This document shows, piece by piece, positions 23,116 through 33,376 of a DNA stretch of 64,000 nucleotides. The position numbers were made by a program, and so were the translations under genes. Source of the stretch: an uncultured Candidatus Saccharibacteria bacterium (lineage in GTDB: Bacteria > Patescibacteriota > Saccharimonadia > Saccharimonadales > Saccharimonadaceae); the NCBI GenBank assembly GCA_946530965.1, contig CAMNAK010000001.1, positions 434,001 through 498,000 of the forward strand, given 5' to 3'. Under the pieces are notes generated by a model. The model worked only from the letters and a program-made list of their open reading frames with translations. It was not told where the DNA came from and ran no database searches. Each line of letters starts with the position of its first letter. Position 1 is the stretch's first letter.

Positions 23116-24408
23116 TTATTTTATCGCATTCTTTCGTTTTAATAAAGTGTGATACTGAACCGCAAAACGATGACTCTCTTCGTCAATGCGCGCAATCATC
23201 TTCGCTATATGCCCATCTGGCATCAATTCTTCCATCCTATAATCCCCACCATCTTCAGGAATCACAATCCTTACCCTAGCATTTTTACTATGATCGCCAC
23301 TCTTGTCTCTACCAATCACAGGAATACCCGCTTTCTCTAGGATCTCACGCACAGCAGAAACTTGCCCTACCGAGCCATCGAGCACAATCAAATCCGGCCT
23401 ACCCCAATCTTCCAAATGATTCAGGCGCCTAGAAATCACCTCGAACATGCTCGCCGTATCGTTATTCTGCTGCTTACGCAGTTTAAAACGACGATATTTC
23501 GTCCTATCTGCCGCACCATTGATAAAGCAAACCATCGAGCCAACCACATTCGTACCAGATTGATGACTAATATCATAACCCTCGATACGTACTGGCGGTT
23601 TTTCGAGATTCAAAACTTCCTGCAACTCAGACAAAGCCTTATCGCTCGAAATATCAAGCAGCTCCTTATCAGAAAAGACGATCTTTGTTCCAATCCCCTT
23701 CAAACCAAACAACTGATTCCTATACTCTGCCGCCTTCTCATAATCACCCTTTGCAGACGCCTCGTACATTAACTTCTCAATCTCGCGCGAAAGCTTCTTT
23801 CTGTTTCCCTTGAGATAAGAAATCATATGGCGAAGCTCGTGCTTGTACTCCGTCTCAGTCATCTTTCCAACCTCTACGCCAGGAGCAAGACCCAAATCTG
23901 TATCTAGCGTCTTCTTGCCAGTGTATGGACGAATATAATATGGGAAAATCCTACGTAAAATTCTGAGTGCCCTAGTAATCGCCGTCTTGCCATAATATGG
24001 ACCAAAATACTCCGCGCCGTCGTCATCCGGATTTCTCGTCATCGAAACGTATGGCACTTTGTCCTTCATATTAATGCGCACATAGCTTACGGATTTATCG
24101 TCACGAAGCAATATATTCCACTTCGGCATATAGCGCTTAATCATCTCGGATTCAAGAAACAGCGCATCCATTTCCGTATCAACGACAATCCAATCCGTAT
24201 CGTCGATTTCCGCTACCAAAGCGCGCGTTTTCGCATCTTTTCTTTCAGGCGACTGAAAATACTGGCGCACGCGATTCTTCAAAATCGCCGCCTTGCCAAC
24301 ATAAATCACTTCGCCTTCGCGATTTTTATGAAAATACACCCCAGGCTCAGCTGGGAGTTGTTTGAGTTTTGCTTTAAGTTTATCTGTAATTTTTAAACTT
24401 GAGCTCAT
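23116..24408 (-). CDS. uvrC: Excinuclease subunit UvrC, short form
   Basis: 430 residues against about 600 in E. coli. N-terminal GIY-YIG nuclease (PGVYFHKNREGEVIYVGKA, residues about 19-37), UVR motif (EKLMYEASAKGDYEKAAEYRNQL), and the RNase-H-like nuclease (GYDISHQSG, VGSMVCF, YRRFKLR, LIVLDGSVGQVSAV, IDEESHRFAVQYH). The chain ends here, so the C-terminal helix-hairpin-helix DNA-binding domain is absent. Both catalytic sites appear intact, so it should make both incisions in UvrABC repair, perhaps with altered DNA binding. TATAAT ends seven bases before the ATG. Confidence 0.93.
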   Translation of the reverse strand: MSSSLKITDKLKAKLKQLPAEPGVYFHKNREGEVIYVGKAAILKNRVRQYFQSPERKDAKTRALVAEIDDTDWIVVDTEMDALFLESEMIKRYMPKWNILLRDDKSVSYVRINMKDKVPYVSMTRNPDDDGAEYFGPYYGKTAITRALRILRRIFPYYIRPYTGKKTLDTDLGLAPGVEVGKMTETEYKHELRHMISYLKGNRKKLSREIEKLMYEASAKGDYEKAAEYRNQLFGLKGIGTKIVFSDKELLDISSDKALSELQEVLNLEKPPVRIEGYDISHQSGTNVVGSMVCFINGAADRTKYRRFKLRKQQNNDTASMFEVISRRLNHLEDWGRPDLIVLDGSVGQVSAVREILEKAGIPVIGRDKSGDHSKNARVRIVIPEDGGDYRMEELMPDGHIAKMIARIDEESHRFAVQYHTLLKRKNAIK

Positions 24409-24440
24409 TAACTTTATTATACCATTCTGAAACCAACAAA

Positions 24441-24469
24441 AAATTCACCTCAATGAGTGAGGTGAATTT
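24441..24469 (-). terminator. Terminator of the 24480 operon
   Basis: AAATTCACCTCA/TGAGGTGAATTT 12-bp stem, five-base loop, then TTTTTTG on the minus strand. Confidence 0.85.
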
Positions 24470-24479
24470 TATAGCTTAT

Positions 24480-25913
24480 TTAGCGAATTCCGCCAAGATG
24501 CCCCATTAGCGAAGTAGCTTCAGAGCCACTGGTGTTCTGGACCGAGAAAGTTTCGATAAGATCTTCGATATCGACATCTTCGCCATCACTACCGAACTGT
24601 TCTTCGATTGCATCCTTTACATAGGATTCACAAGCTTCCTTGCTATCCATGCCCATATACTGCGTAGATTCAGTACAATACTGAGCAGGCATAACATTTA
24701 TATAGTAGCTAGCAATACTTGCCTTCAAGGTCTTTACAAGCTCCTTGATTTCCTTAGCGTCGCTAGGAATTTCAACCTTATCTACGCTGTATTCGATATT
24801 AGCTTCGATAGAAGTTTCAGTATCGTCTTCCTTAGAAGTTAGGTTGACATACTTTAGTTCGTGAGTCCAACCAGTAATACCAAGCTGGATGTCACCCTTG
24901 AACTCTTTTTCATTCTTTGGAGATACGACAATATCATCATCTTCGTCATCGAAATCATCGTCGTAGTCTTCGTCTAGATACTCTTCATATATGCTCGTAG
25001 ACTTAACGCTTGAAGAAGAAGCACATTCACTAAGCTCTTTGTAAGCATCAATCTTTTCGAGGGCCTTAGAGAACTCTTTATACTCATCGTTATCAACTTC
25101 GATAGTGTAAAGCTTGTAGCCATCTTTGCTCTTTACTTCTGCACCATCCTTGGCCTTCATGAATGGATGTTCTTTGAAAGCTTCCTTGACAGCCTTTGCA
25201 GTTTCTTCACTCTTAAGATCCTTGCTCTTTTCAACGACGCAGCTCATTGGATTCTTTGAGTTGCCCATCTTCATATCAGCTGGAATCTTGTACCAGTTAC
25301 CATCGAGTTCGTCGATAACAGTACCAAGAACATTACTGAGCAAATCGGCAGTATCACTATCCATCGAGTAGCTCAAACTGCTAATAAGACCACCAAGGAC
25401 ATCTTCGATATTGCCCTTGTCTGCTAGGCGGAAGTAAACATTACCATCGCTATCGGCAGCAACATCGACGCCAGCATTAATCGTAGTACCATCGGCCTCT
25501 ACGTTAATCTTGCCCGTACCGCTAAATGCGCCGTCTTTTTCAGTGACGGTATATTCTAGCTTAACAGTGCTTTCATCGCTCTTTGATGTCAAAGTACCAG
25601 AAATCTTTTGCTGATCGGCGGTTAGAAGCTTCGTAAAGCCATCGCTGATTGTATTTTCTGCAGATTCATGGATGTTGTAGAAGATGATTGCTGCAACGGC
25701 AGCGCCAGCAAGTAGCAAGAATATAATAATCAAAGTAACAATTAAACCAACCTTACTCTTCTTCTTTGGAGCAACTGGAGCCTGACCCATTACTGGAGTT
25801 GCAGGTGCTGCAGCTGGAGTAGGATTAGCTACTGGAGCAGCAGGTGCAGCTGGAGCTGGTGCTGGAGCTGCTGGAGCTGCGCCGGCTGGTGCAGCTGGAT
25901 TAGTATTTTCCAT
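24480..25913 (-). CDS. Membrane-anchored extracytoplasmic protein with Pro/Ala head, unknown
   Basis: 477 residues. A Pro/Ala-rich cytoplasmic head (about 1-50), PKKKSK, one helix (about 55-80) and a large extracytoplasmic part with repeated beta-strand patterns (KLEYTVTEKDGAFSGTGKINVEADGT), resembling lipid-binding or immunity-type lipoprotein folds, plus an acid-rich insert (DEDYDDDFDDEDDD). Cysteines in the outer part (SECASS, ...QYCTES, KEACES) could form disulfides. Nine bases separate it from the upstream small membrane protein, suggesting a pair acting together. Family not recognised. Confidence 0.65.
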   Translation of the reverse strand: MENTNPAAPAGAAPAAPAPAPAAPAAPVANPTPAAAPATPVMGQAPVAPKKKSKVGLIVTLIIIFLLLAGAAVAAIIFYNIHESAENTISDGFTKLLTADQQKISGTLTSKSDESTVKLEYTVTEKDGAFSGTGKINVEADGTTINAGVDVAADSDGNVYFRLADKGNIEDVLGGLISSLSYSMDSDTADLLSNVLGTVIDELDGNWYKIPADMKMGNSKNPMSCVVEKSKDLKSEETAKAVKEAFKEHPFMKAKDGAEVKSKDGYKLYTIEVDNDEYKEFSKALEKIDAYKELSECASSSSVKSTSIYEEYLDEDYDDDFDDEDDDIVVSPKNEKEFKGDIQLGITGWTHELKYVNLTSKEDDTETSIEANIEYSVDKVEIPSDAKEIKELVKTLKASIASYYINVMPAQYCTESTQYMGMDSKEACESYVKDAIEEQFGSDGEDVDIEDLIETFSVQNTSGSEATSLMGHLGGIR

Positions 25914-25922
25914 AATTAATTA

Positions 25923-26285
25923 TTAGCGAGCAGCCTCTTCTGCGTTATCTACGACAGTATCGTCTGTGTAGTATTCGGTCTTGTCGGTATCATCTGCCTT
26001 CTTAACATAAACCGAGCAATTCTTGTCGGAAGTTAGACAGCTAGTCAATTCTTCGTACTTTGTCTCAAGATCACTTGCGCGAACAAAGAGATAAACTGTC
26101 AAACCAGCAAAGATAAGAGTTGCAAGCGCGAAAATGACATAGAAGATTATATAGTGACGTTCAGACTTCTTAACAAGAAGAAGATCCTTTGCGCTTAGTT
26201 TGCTTGTGCTAGAAGTAGCTTTTCTAGCTGCGCTACTAGTAGCTCGCTTCGTGCTAGTAGCTTTTTTGGCGGTTTTTGTAGCCAT
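25923..26285 (-). CDS. Small single-helix membrane protein, unknown
   Basis: About 120 residues from the ATG at 26285 (an upstream frame to 26366 is not needed). Basic Thr/Ser/Ala/Lys-rich cytoplasmic head (MATKTAKKATSTKR), one helix (about 48-70), and an acidic outer tail with two cysteines (SCLTSDKNC). The head resembles that of the protein at 11072-11521 (MATKTNTKTTR). Operon with the 24480 gene. Function unknown. Confidence 0.6.
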   Translation of the reverse strand: MATKTAKKATSTKRATSSAARKATSSTSKLSAKDLLLVKKSERHYIIFYVIFALATLIFAGLTVYLFVRASDLETKYEELTSCLTSDKNCSVYVKKADDTDKTEYYTDDTVVDNAEEAAR

Positions 26286-26402
26286 AGTTAATGTATGCCC
26301 TCCATTAGCATTATGATTAATTTTAATAAAAATATAACACAGCTTATGCTTTTTTGGAACAGGCACTTTTTACCCACAAACACGCCCAAATACCCTAAAC
26401 AA

Positions 26403-26430
26403 TTGCTTATCGCTCGTGCTAAAATATACT
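26403..26430 (+). promoter_or_regulatory. eno promoter
   Basis: TTGCTT (26403-26408), a 16-base spacer and TATACT (26425-26430). Confidence 0.6.
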
Positions 26431-26464
26431 CAGCATTTTATGTTTAATGTGGAGAAAGGCATAA

Positions 26465-27766
<1,302 letters not shown>

Positions 27767-27784
27767 TAATCTAGCTTAGCAGAG

Positions 27785-27812
27785 AGCGCCTCTTTAAAAG
27801 GGGCGCTTTTTA
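27785..27812 (+). terminator. Terminator after eno
   Basis: AGCGCC/GGCGCT with inner CTTT/AAAG pairing, then TTTTTA. Confidence 0.75.
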
Positions 27813-27906
27813 TGGTATAATATGCATAACTCCAAGCAATTGGGGAGTATTATATATTAACTGAAATTCCATTCCAGCAATCTGTCGTAAAAAGGAGATG
27901 ATTCGA

Positions 27907-28572
27907 ATGACAGATGCCAAACTGGCACAAATTTTCCTTGAAACAGGCGAAAAACTCGGCGTTGTCCTTACTGACCTCAGAAAGCTGGACGAGATACATC
28001 ACGGCTGGATCGAAGACCTTAAAAAGGCATACGACACGGAAAATCCGCTAGGTGATTTTATTCTCGACACAAGAGATATCGTCAATTTGGAAGGCAACTT
28101 CCTAAATGGCGATTATTACCTAACACTACACGGACTCCGCCAGTTGCAATTTGCGTTTTATCGCAAAAAGCACTACTTCGAGGACACAAAATCCAACGAA
28201 GGCGAGCTTTACTGCGATATCGACAATGCTTTAGATGCCTTCTATCTTCATGCCGACGAAGTTTTTGAGTACAAAATGGGTCAGCTCACGAACGACAAAC
28301 GCGAAGCTCTCTATGACAAGCTGCGCGTTTGGAGCATTTATCGTAGACTCTATTCCGACGCAAGCAACGAAATCAGCACCCTGATTTGTCATGACGCTAC
28401 GCTCAAAACTCGCCCAGTCTTCCTCGAGATGTCTCTGGCGCACCAAGTCATAGCTCAGGCCAAATACCAAAAGGAAAATGGCTATGAAAAGCTCGATGCC
28501 GAAGAAAAACAGCTTCTCGATGCACTCGTAAGCAATCAGTTGTTTAACGAGCTGGAATCATGGAAAATCTAA
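27907..28572 (+). CDS. Orphan soluble helical protein, unknown
   Basis: 221 residues from the ATG at 27907, nine bases after GGAG (an ATG at 27898 overlaps the ribosome site). Mostly helical, charged, no signal or membrane segment. TATAAT (27815-27820) gives a leader of about 80 bases with an ACTCC/GGAGT stem. First of three consecutive orphan single-gene units (27907, 28708, 29164), each with a strong ribosome site and its own terminator. No family recognised. Confidence 0.65.
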   Translation: MTDAKLAQIFLETGEKLGVVLTDLRKLDEIHHGWIEDLKKAYDTENPLGDFILDTRDIVNLEGNFLNGDYYLTLHGLRQLQFAFYRKKHYFEDTKSNEGELYCDIDNALDAFYLHADEVFEYKMGQLTNDKREALYDKLRVWSIYRRLYSDASNEISTLICHDATLKTRPVFLEMSLAHQVIAQAKYQKENGYEKLDAEEKQLLDALVSNQLFNELESWKI

Positions 28573-28586
28573 GCCCTACCCCAAGA

Positions 28587-28615
28587 CCCCGTTCGGACCG
28601 AACGGGGCTCTTTTA
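28587..28615 (+). terminator. Terminator
   Basis: CCCCGTTCGG/CCGAACGGGG 10-bp stem, then CTCTTTTATTTT. Confidence 0.85.
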
Positions 28616-28707
28616 TTTTCTAAATCCCTATGCTAAAATCAAATACCTAGTCTTCCGAAAAGAAAGACTAAAAATGCGTACGCATGCGCTACGAAGGAGG
28701 AACAAAA

Positions 28708-29043
28708 ATGCGAGCACCTCATGATCAGAAAGAAGAAGCATTCGTAAACGTCTTTCCGCCAAGGAAGGTCGCAGACGTAAAGGTAAGATGTCTACTCCAG
28801 CAGGCCATCGATATCGTGGGCAAGATTCACAAAAACGACGCTTTGCCCTACTCTGCGTCTCTAGACATAATTAGCGAGCTTTTCGATGGAGGATTCAATC
28901 AGCGTGCCTATAGAGCAATCTATGATCTCAGCCATCGCCTGCACTGCGAAGAGCATCCTTGCGGCGAACAGACAGAAGATTGTCTCAACCAAATGGTTCA
29001 GACAATCGACAAAGCTCACCTTCTTACTGAATCGGGAAGTTAA
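28708..29043 (+). CDS. Orphan small soluble protein, unknown
   Basis: 111 residues from the ATG at 28708, seven bases after GGAGG. An upstream in-frame ATG at 28684 lies before the ribosome site. Helical, with cysteines near the end (HCEEHPCGEQTEDC). TAAAAT lies about 75 bases upstream, and the leader has an AGTCTT/AAGACT hairpin. No family recognised. Confidence 0.6.
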   Translation: MRAPHDQKEEAFVNVFPPRKVADVKVRCLLQQAIDIVGKIHKNDALPYSASLDIISELFDGGFNQRAYRAIYDLSHRLHCEEHPCGEQTEDCLNQMVQTIDKAHLLTESGS

Positions 29044-29059
29044 AATTGCCCAAACCGAA

Positions 29060-29087
29060 ACCTCGCCCAGTATGGCGAGGTATTTTT
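29060..29087 (+). terminator. Terminator
   Basis: ACCTCGCC/GGCGAGGT stem, six-base loop, then ATTTTTTA. Confidence 0.85.
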
Positions 29088-29163
29088 TATTGCAAAAACT
29101 ATGAGTTTATGGCATAATACACACATTCACAATCCACCCTTCTACTACGATTGGAGGTTCTTT

Positions 29164-29808
29164 ATGTATCAGTATTCAGATCTTGCATTTGTCAATATGG
29201 CCGCAAACAGGGTTATTTCTGACATTAATGCACAAATCGTCAAATTTACACAGAGATACAGCGACGATATAGAGCTTATGGAAAAGCTCGCCATTGTTGA
29301 CAATCTCGAAACTTCCTGGCAGACAGGCCGCTTCGTAAGCTTCGTTCGCACTCTGCGCAAGCTGAACGAGATTCTTTGGGATTCTGGTTATGCTAGCACT
29401 GTTAGCGGCAGCGAATTAGAGCATCACATCAGCTGCGGCATAATCGACGTTCTCAAGTATGACTCCGTACTCTACGAGTACCTGTCTTGTCGTAGCGACG
29501 GAAGCTTCAATGAAGCAACTCGCCTGGGACGACTTGCAAGACTCAAAAAGGATCTCGAAACCAGAGTTTTCCTTATCGACGCTCCCGCCGAGTTTAAACA
29601 GCTTGTCTACAACCACCTCTCCGACTGCAAAAAATTCGCAGCCGAATATCCCAACCTTCAGCCCTGCCTTCTCGTCGAGATGGCCGACGCTCTGGAGTTC
29701 GGAGATAAGATCCTCGAATACGAAAAGAAAGACTACTGCCCTGAAATGGTCGAAATCAAAAACATCCTAGCAAAAATCGGCGTTTTTGACCGCTGGCAGA
29801 AGCTCTAA
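29164..29808 (+). CDS. Orphan soluble helical protein, unknown
   Basis: 214 residues from the ATG at 29164 (six bases after GGAGG); the longer frame from 29101 has no ribosome site. Predominantly helical, no membrane segment, five cysteines. Separate promoter-like CATAAT about 55 bases upstream and a terminator after the stop. Same one-gene design as its two upstream neighbours, but no visible sequence similarity to them. Family not recognised. Confidence 0.65.
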   Translation: MYQYSDLAFVNMAANRVISDINAQIVKFTQRYSDDIELMEKLAIVDNLETSWQTGRFVSFVRTLRKLNEILWDSGYASTVSGSELEHHISCGIIDVLKYDSVLYEYLSCRSDGSFNEATRLGRLARLKKDLETRVFLIDAPAEFKQLVYNHLSDCKKFAAEYPNLQPCLLVEMADALEFGDKILEYEKKDYCPEMVEIKNILAKIGVFDRWQKL

Positions 29809-29813
29809 TCTCA

Positions 29814-29839
29814 AAACCCCGCAATCACTTGCGGGGTTT
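29814..29839. terminator. Bidirectional terminator between 29164 gene and pgi
   Basis: AAACCCCGC/GCGGGGTTT stem with an eight-base loop, pyrimidine run on plus and TTTT on minus. Confidence 0.8.
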
Positions 29840-29847
29840 CTTTTGTC

Positions 29848-31107
29848 TTATTTTCTTTCGAATCCTGGTTTGCCAAGTAGTTCAAACATTCTTGTTTTGT
29901 ATGCTTCAACTCCAGGCTGATTAAACGGATTAACGCCAAGGCAAAATGCGCTAAGCGCACAGCTCATCTCAAAGAAGTAAATCAAAGCACCAAGCGACCT
30001 CTCGTCGAGTTCTGGCATTTCTATCTCGAGTACTGGAACGCCACCAACAAAGTGAGCCTCGCGCGTTGCGCGCTCTGCCTTTTTGCAAACATAGCTCATT
30101 TCCTTGCCCTCAAGGTATCCAAGACCATCAAGATCTTCGCCAAACTTTGGCACCTTTACGCCCTTGTATTCATTCTTAACCTCGACAAATGTCTCGAAAA
30201 GATTGCGGCGACCTTCCTGCATATACTGACCCATAGAATGAAGATCCGTAGAATAGATTACGCTTGCTGGGAAGATACCCTTATTTTCCTTGCCTTCGCT
30301 TTCGCCGAAGAGCTGTTTCCACCATTCATTAAAGAAAGCAAAGCTTGGCTCAAAGTTTGCCATAACTTCAATATCAAAGCCCTTTTCTAGGAGCAAATTG
30401 CGCATTGCTGCATATTCTGCCGCAAGACCACCATCAGAAATAAGGCTTGCGCGCTCTTCTTCAGCGCCGTCCATAAGCTTATCAATATCAATGCCGGCGA
30501 CCGCAATTGGCAAAAGCCCCACTGCGGTCAAAACCGAATAGCGGCCCCCAATATTGTCAGGAACCACAAAGCTCTCGTAGCCCTTGGCTTTCGCCTCATC
30601 ATGCAAAGCACCCTTGTTGGCATCGGTAGTTGCATAAATACGCTGCGCAGCCTCAGTCTCGCCATATTTCTCAATCAGTTTCTCTTTCAAAATGCGGAAA
30701 GCTACGGCAGGCTCGGTCGTTGTGCCAGATTTAGAAATAACGTTAATCGAAAAGCTGTGTTCGCTAATCTCGTCGATGACCTTTTGCAGCTCGCGTGGAC
30801 TCAAAGAATTACCAGCATAAAGAATCTTAGTGCGCGAAGTATTACCAAGCGTTTCAATAACAGCCTTGTGGCCAAGATAACTACCACCAATACCAATACA
30901 AACAAGATAATCCGAATTCAAGTTAATGCGCTCGGCAGCCTTCTTGATGCGAGCAAACTCTTCCTTGTCGTAATTAATAGGAAGATCCGCCCAACCGCCA
31001 AAAGAATTCTCTTGCACGCGCGGCACGGTGCTACGAACAATATCTATCTGCTTTTGATACTCTTCTTCGTCTACGAAGCCTTTAGTATTGTATTTAAAAT
31101 CAATCAT
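29848..31107 (-). CDS. pgi: Glucose-6-phosphate isomerase
   Basis: 419 residues, short bacterial form. Motifs: CIGIGGSYLGHKAVIETLG, VISKSGTTTEPAVAFRILKEKL, GGRYSVLTAVGLLPIAVAG, SFAFFNEWWKQLFGESEGKENKG and the C-terminal NPFNQPGVEAYK. Interconverts glucose-6-phosphate and fructose-6-phosphate. GAGGAGG lies before the ATG at 31107. Single-gene unit. Confidence 0.95.
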   Translation of the reverse strand: MIDFKYNTKGFVDEEEYQKQIDIVRSTVPRVQENSFGGWADLPINYDKEEFARIKKAAERINLNSDYLVCIGIGGSYLGHKAVIETLGNTSRTKILYAGNSLSPRELQKVIDEISEHSFSINVISKSGTTTEPAVAFRILKEKLIEKYGETEAAQRIYATTDANKGALHDEAKAKGYESFVVPDNIGGRYSVLTAVGLLPIAVAGIDIDKLMDGAEEERASLISDGGLAAEYAAMRNLLLEKGFDIEVMANFEPSFAFFNEWWKQLFGESEGKENKGIFPASVIYSTDLHSMGQYMQEGRRNLFETFVEVKNEYKGVKVPKFGEDLDGLGYLEGKEMSYVCKKAERATREAHFVGGVPVLEIEMPELDERSLGALIYFFEMSCALSAFCLGVNPFNQPGVEAYKTRMFELLGKPGFERK

Positions 31108-31172
31108 TTAAACCTCCTCGATATATAAAGTATAGCAAATCTAAAGCTTTTTATCCCTTATACCAAATAAAA

Positions 31173-31195
31173 GGCCCCAGCCTTTCGGCCGGGGC
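31173..31195 (-). terminator. Terminator of the orphan gene at 31205
   Basis: GGCCCCaGCC TTTC GGCcGGGGC stem, then TTTTATTTG on the minus strand. Confidence 0.7.
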
Positions 31196-31204
31196 GCGAA
31201 CAAA

Positions 31205-31846
31205 TTACAGCAAAGTAACGTTCGTGCTAACGATGGTTGCCTTATTAAGCATGCTAGTGCAATCCACAAGGGATTTCTCCTTCGTTTCCAGCAAATCGTC
31301 ACACTGTCTCATCTGCTCATCAAGCATCAGCTCACCAGAACCAGAAAAACCAATCCAGCTATTTCCGATTTTTGCATAATCGCCAGGCTTCATCTTGATA
31401 ATTCCGAATCGCCCATGGCAATACGGCTTTCTCTTGACGATACTCGGGCAAAGCAGAGCCTCATGGCAGAGCTGGTTAGTCAAAGCGATAATCAGGTTAT
31501 TATCCCTGCTGCGCTCAACAATCGAGAAATGCGCCTTCTTGGATCTAGAGAACACCAGCTCATGGCTTCCACCGCCAGCCTGATAGTACGCAGCACGAAA
31601 CGGCGAAAGCTCCTGGTCGTTAAGTCTCGGAACAAAGCATCTCTTAAAGCCGAGCGCATCGAGCGCATCCTTAAAGTTGATGCTACCGAGCGAAGTATAG
31701 TAAGATTCGTGAATCTCGCTAAACATATCGGTATACTTAACCAAAACATCCTGAGTCAGGTCACCATGAACGTTTTCGTAGAAGCGGATGATGGGCTGAT
31801 CTACAATCAGTCCGGAGTCGGTAGTCGTGCGAATCACTCTAAGCAT
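31205..31846 (-). CDS. Orphan soluble protein, unknown
   Basis: 213 residues from the ATG at 31846, five bases after AAAGGAGG. The longer frame to 31921 is rejected: it lacks a ribosome site and contains TATAAT and a CTGCAA/TTGCAG leader stem. The protein begins MLRVIRTTTDSGL, has alternating strands and helices, five cysteines, and a KRKPYCHGRFGIIKMKPGDY patch. No family recognised. Single-gene unit with a strong ribosome site, like the other orphan genes here. Confidence 0.65.
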   Translation of the reverse strand: MLRVIRTTTDSGLIVDQPIIRFYENVHGDLTQDVLVKYTDMFSEIHESYYTSLGSINFKDALDALGFKRCFVPRLNDQELSPFRAAYYQAGGGSHELVFSRSKKAHFSIVERSRDNNLIIALTNQLCHEALLCPSIVKRKPYCHGRFGIIKMKPGDYAKIGNSWIGFSGSGELMLDEQMRQCDDLLETKEKSLVDCTSMLNKATIVSTNVTLL

Positions 31847-31963
31847 ATTTGCCTCCTTTAGAGCCCACAAATCATCACTGCAAACCTCTTGCAGATTATA
31901 GACCTGTGCCGATTTAGCCATTAAAGAACAATTTACTAAATCAATTTATATATTATGCCACAA

Positions 31964-31997
31964 AAAAGCAGGTAAATCAAATGACTCACCTGCTTTT
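31964..31997 (-). terminator. Terminator of the glutamine-rich membrane protein gene
   Basis: AAAAGCAGGT/ACCTGCTTTT 10-bp stem, then TTG on the minus strand after the T arm. Confidence 0.7.
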
Positions 31998-32011
31998 ATT
32001 ATCGTTATCTC

Positions 32012-33205
32012 TTATAGACTGATTGCAATATCGTGCAAATCATCAGTGGTCAAGTTGCTGCCGTGATCCTCGATCTGATATAGAACACCGCCGTTAACCC
32101 AAACTGCGTTCGAACCAGAGATATAAACCGTTAGACCCTGACCCTTGGCGACTACGTAATCGCTTCCCCACTTTTCTTCGACAAAGTTACTTAGAACCGT
32201 TGCGGAATCCCAGCTAGATTTCTTTTCGATAAGCTGGAAACTGCCACCATTTTCCTGTACGAAGTTCATCGTAATGGCGCCATTATCTTCCTTTACGAGA
32301 CCGCTTAGGCGATAGTTCATTGGAACATAGCTTGGATAAGCGTTCTCGATACCAGTCTGCATAGCCGCTACACGAACGGATAGATCTGGAAGATTTAGAT
32401 AAACTAAATAGCCAAGAAGCGCGATAGAGATAATTGCGACCGCACCAGAGATTAGGAATCCTCTCTTCTGCCAGAAACGACGCTTTGGCTGGTATTCTTC
32501 CTGCTCTTGCTGCATAGTAGCGACATCACGAAGAGCTTTCTGAATTGCCTTGTCCTTCATTTCCTTAGCAGAGATATGTTCTTGCTGCTGATTCTTGTAC
32601 TGAACACGTGCGCGAGCATTTCTTGCAATCGGAGACTGAGCCATTCTTGCCTGCTGCTGAGCACTTAGATTTGTATACTTTGCGGCAGCCTGCTGTGCGG
32701 CCTGAGCATATTCGCTTTGCTGCTGCTGAGCATTTTTGAGCGATACAATCTCTTGCTGCTTCTGAGCAATAGCTTTTGTAGCCTGCATACTTACTAGGTC
32801 AATACCCTGTTGCTGCTGTCGTTGTTGCTGTTGCTGGGTTTTTGCAGAGCTAATCGGTTGCAAACGAACTCTCTTCTGACGAGCAATAAGCTGCTGCTGA
32901 CTCTTTGCTGTTATGACACGAGCTTTAGCTGCAGTTGCTCTTGTAGCGCTATGCTTGCGAAGCTGCTGGGTCGTAGCTCGCTGAGCGGTCTGCTGCTTAG
33001 TAGTGGCTTTCTGTACAACCTGCTGCTGAGCGGTTTGCTGCTGCTTTGCGACCTGAGTTACCTGCCTCGCAGTAGCAGTCTTAGAAAGGACTGGACGCTT
33101 CACAAATCTGCGGTTAAGCGTAGTGGATTTCTGAACGCGACGATGATCAATACTACTCGAATGATTAATCGTTGCATTAGCTCCACGCCTTTTTATTCCG
33201 TCCAT
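32012..33205 (-). CDS. Glutamine-rich bitopic membrane protein with DUF4367-like outer domain
   Basis: 397 residues from the ATG at 33205 (GAGAGG upstream; the frame to 33286 lacks a site). The cytoplasmic region (about 1-245) is basic and very rich in Q, A, T and K, with runs such as TQQQQQRQQQQG. One helix (about 250-270) leads to a C-terminal outer domain (PSYVPMNYRLSGLVKEDNGAITMNFVQENGGSFQLIEKKSS) that resembles DUF4367 domains of anti-sigma/sporulation-type proteins. The Q-rich region looks intrinsically disordered. Function unknown. Confidence 0.7.
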   Translation of the reverse strand: MDGIKRRGANATINHSSSIDHRRVQKSTTLNRRFVKRPVLSKTATARQVTQVAKQQQTAQQQVVQKATTKQQTAQRATTQQLRKHSATRATAAKARVITAKSQQQLIARQKRVRLQPISSAKTQQQQQRQQQQGIDLVSMQATKAIAQKQQEIVSLKNAQQQQSEYAQAAQQAAAKYTNLSAQQQARMAQSPIARNARARVQYKNQQQEHISAKEMKDKAIQKALRDVATMQQEQEEYQPKRRFWQKRGFLISGAVAIISIALLGYLVYLNLPDLSVRVAAMQTGIENAYPSYVPMNYRLSGLVKEDNGAITMNFVQENGGSFQLIEKKSSWDSATVLSNFVEEKWGSDYVVAKGQGLTVYISGSNAVWVNGGVLYQIEDHGSNLTTDDLHDIAISL

Positions 33206-33376
33206 CTTACCTCTCTTTAATTCCGTTAAATCTATCTTAAAACATAAGCATGCCAAAAACAAGAGCGTTTTAAAAAATTTATTCATGCAAAATACGCCGA
33301 TTTTTCCCTGTAAAAAATAGATTTTTAATTAAACATAAGCACTTTATAAGCATTAATGATATAATTATTCTTAAGT

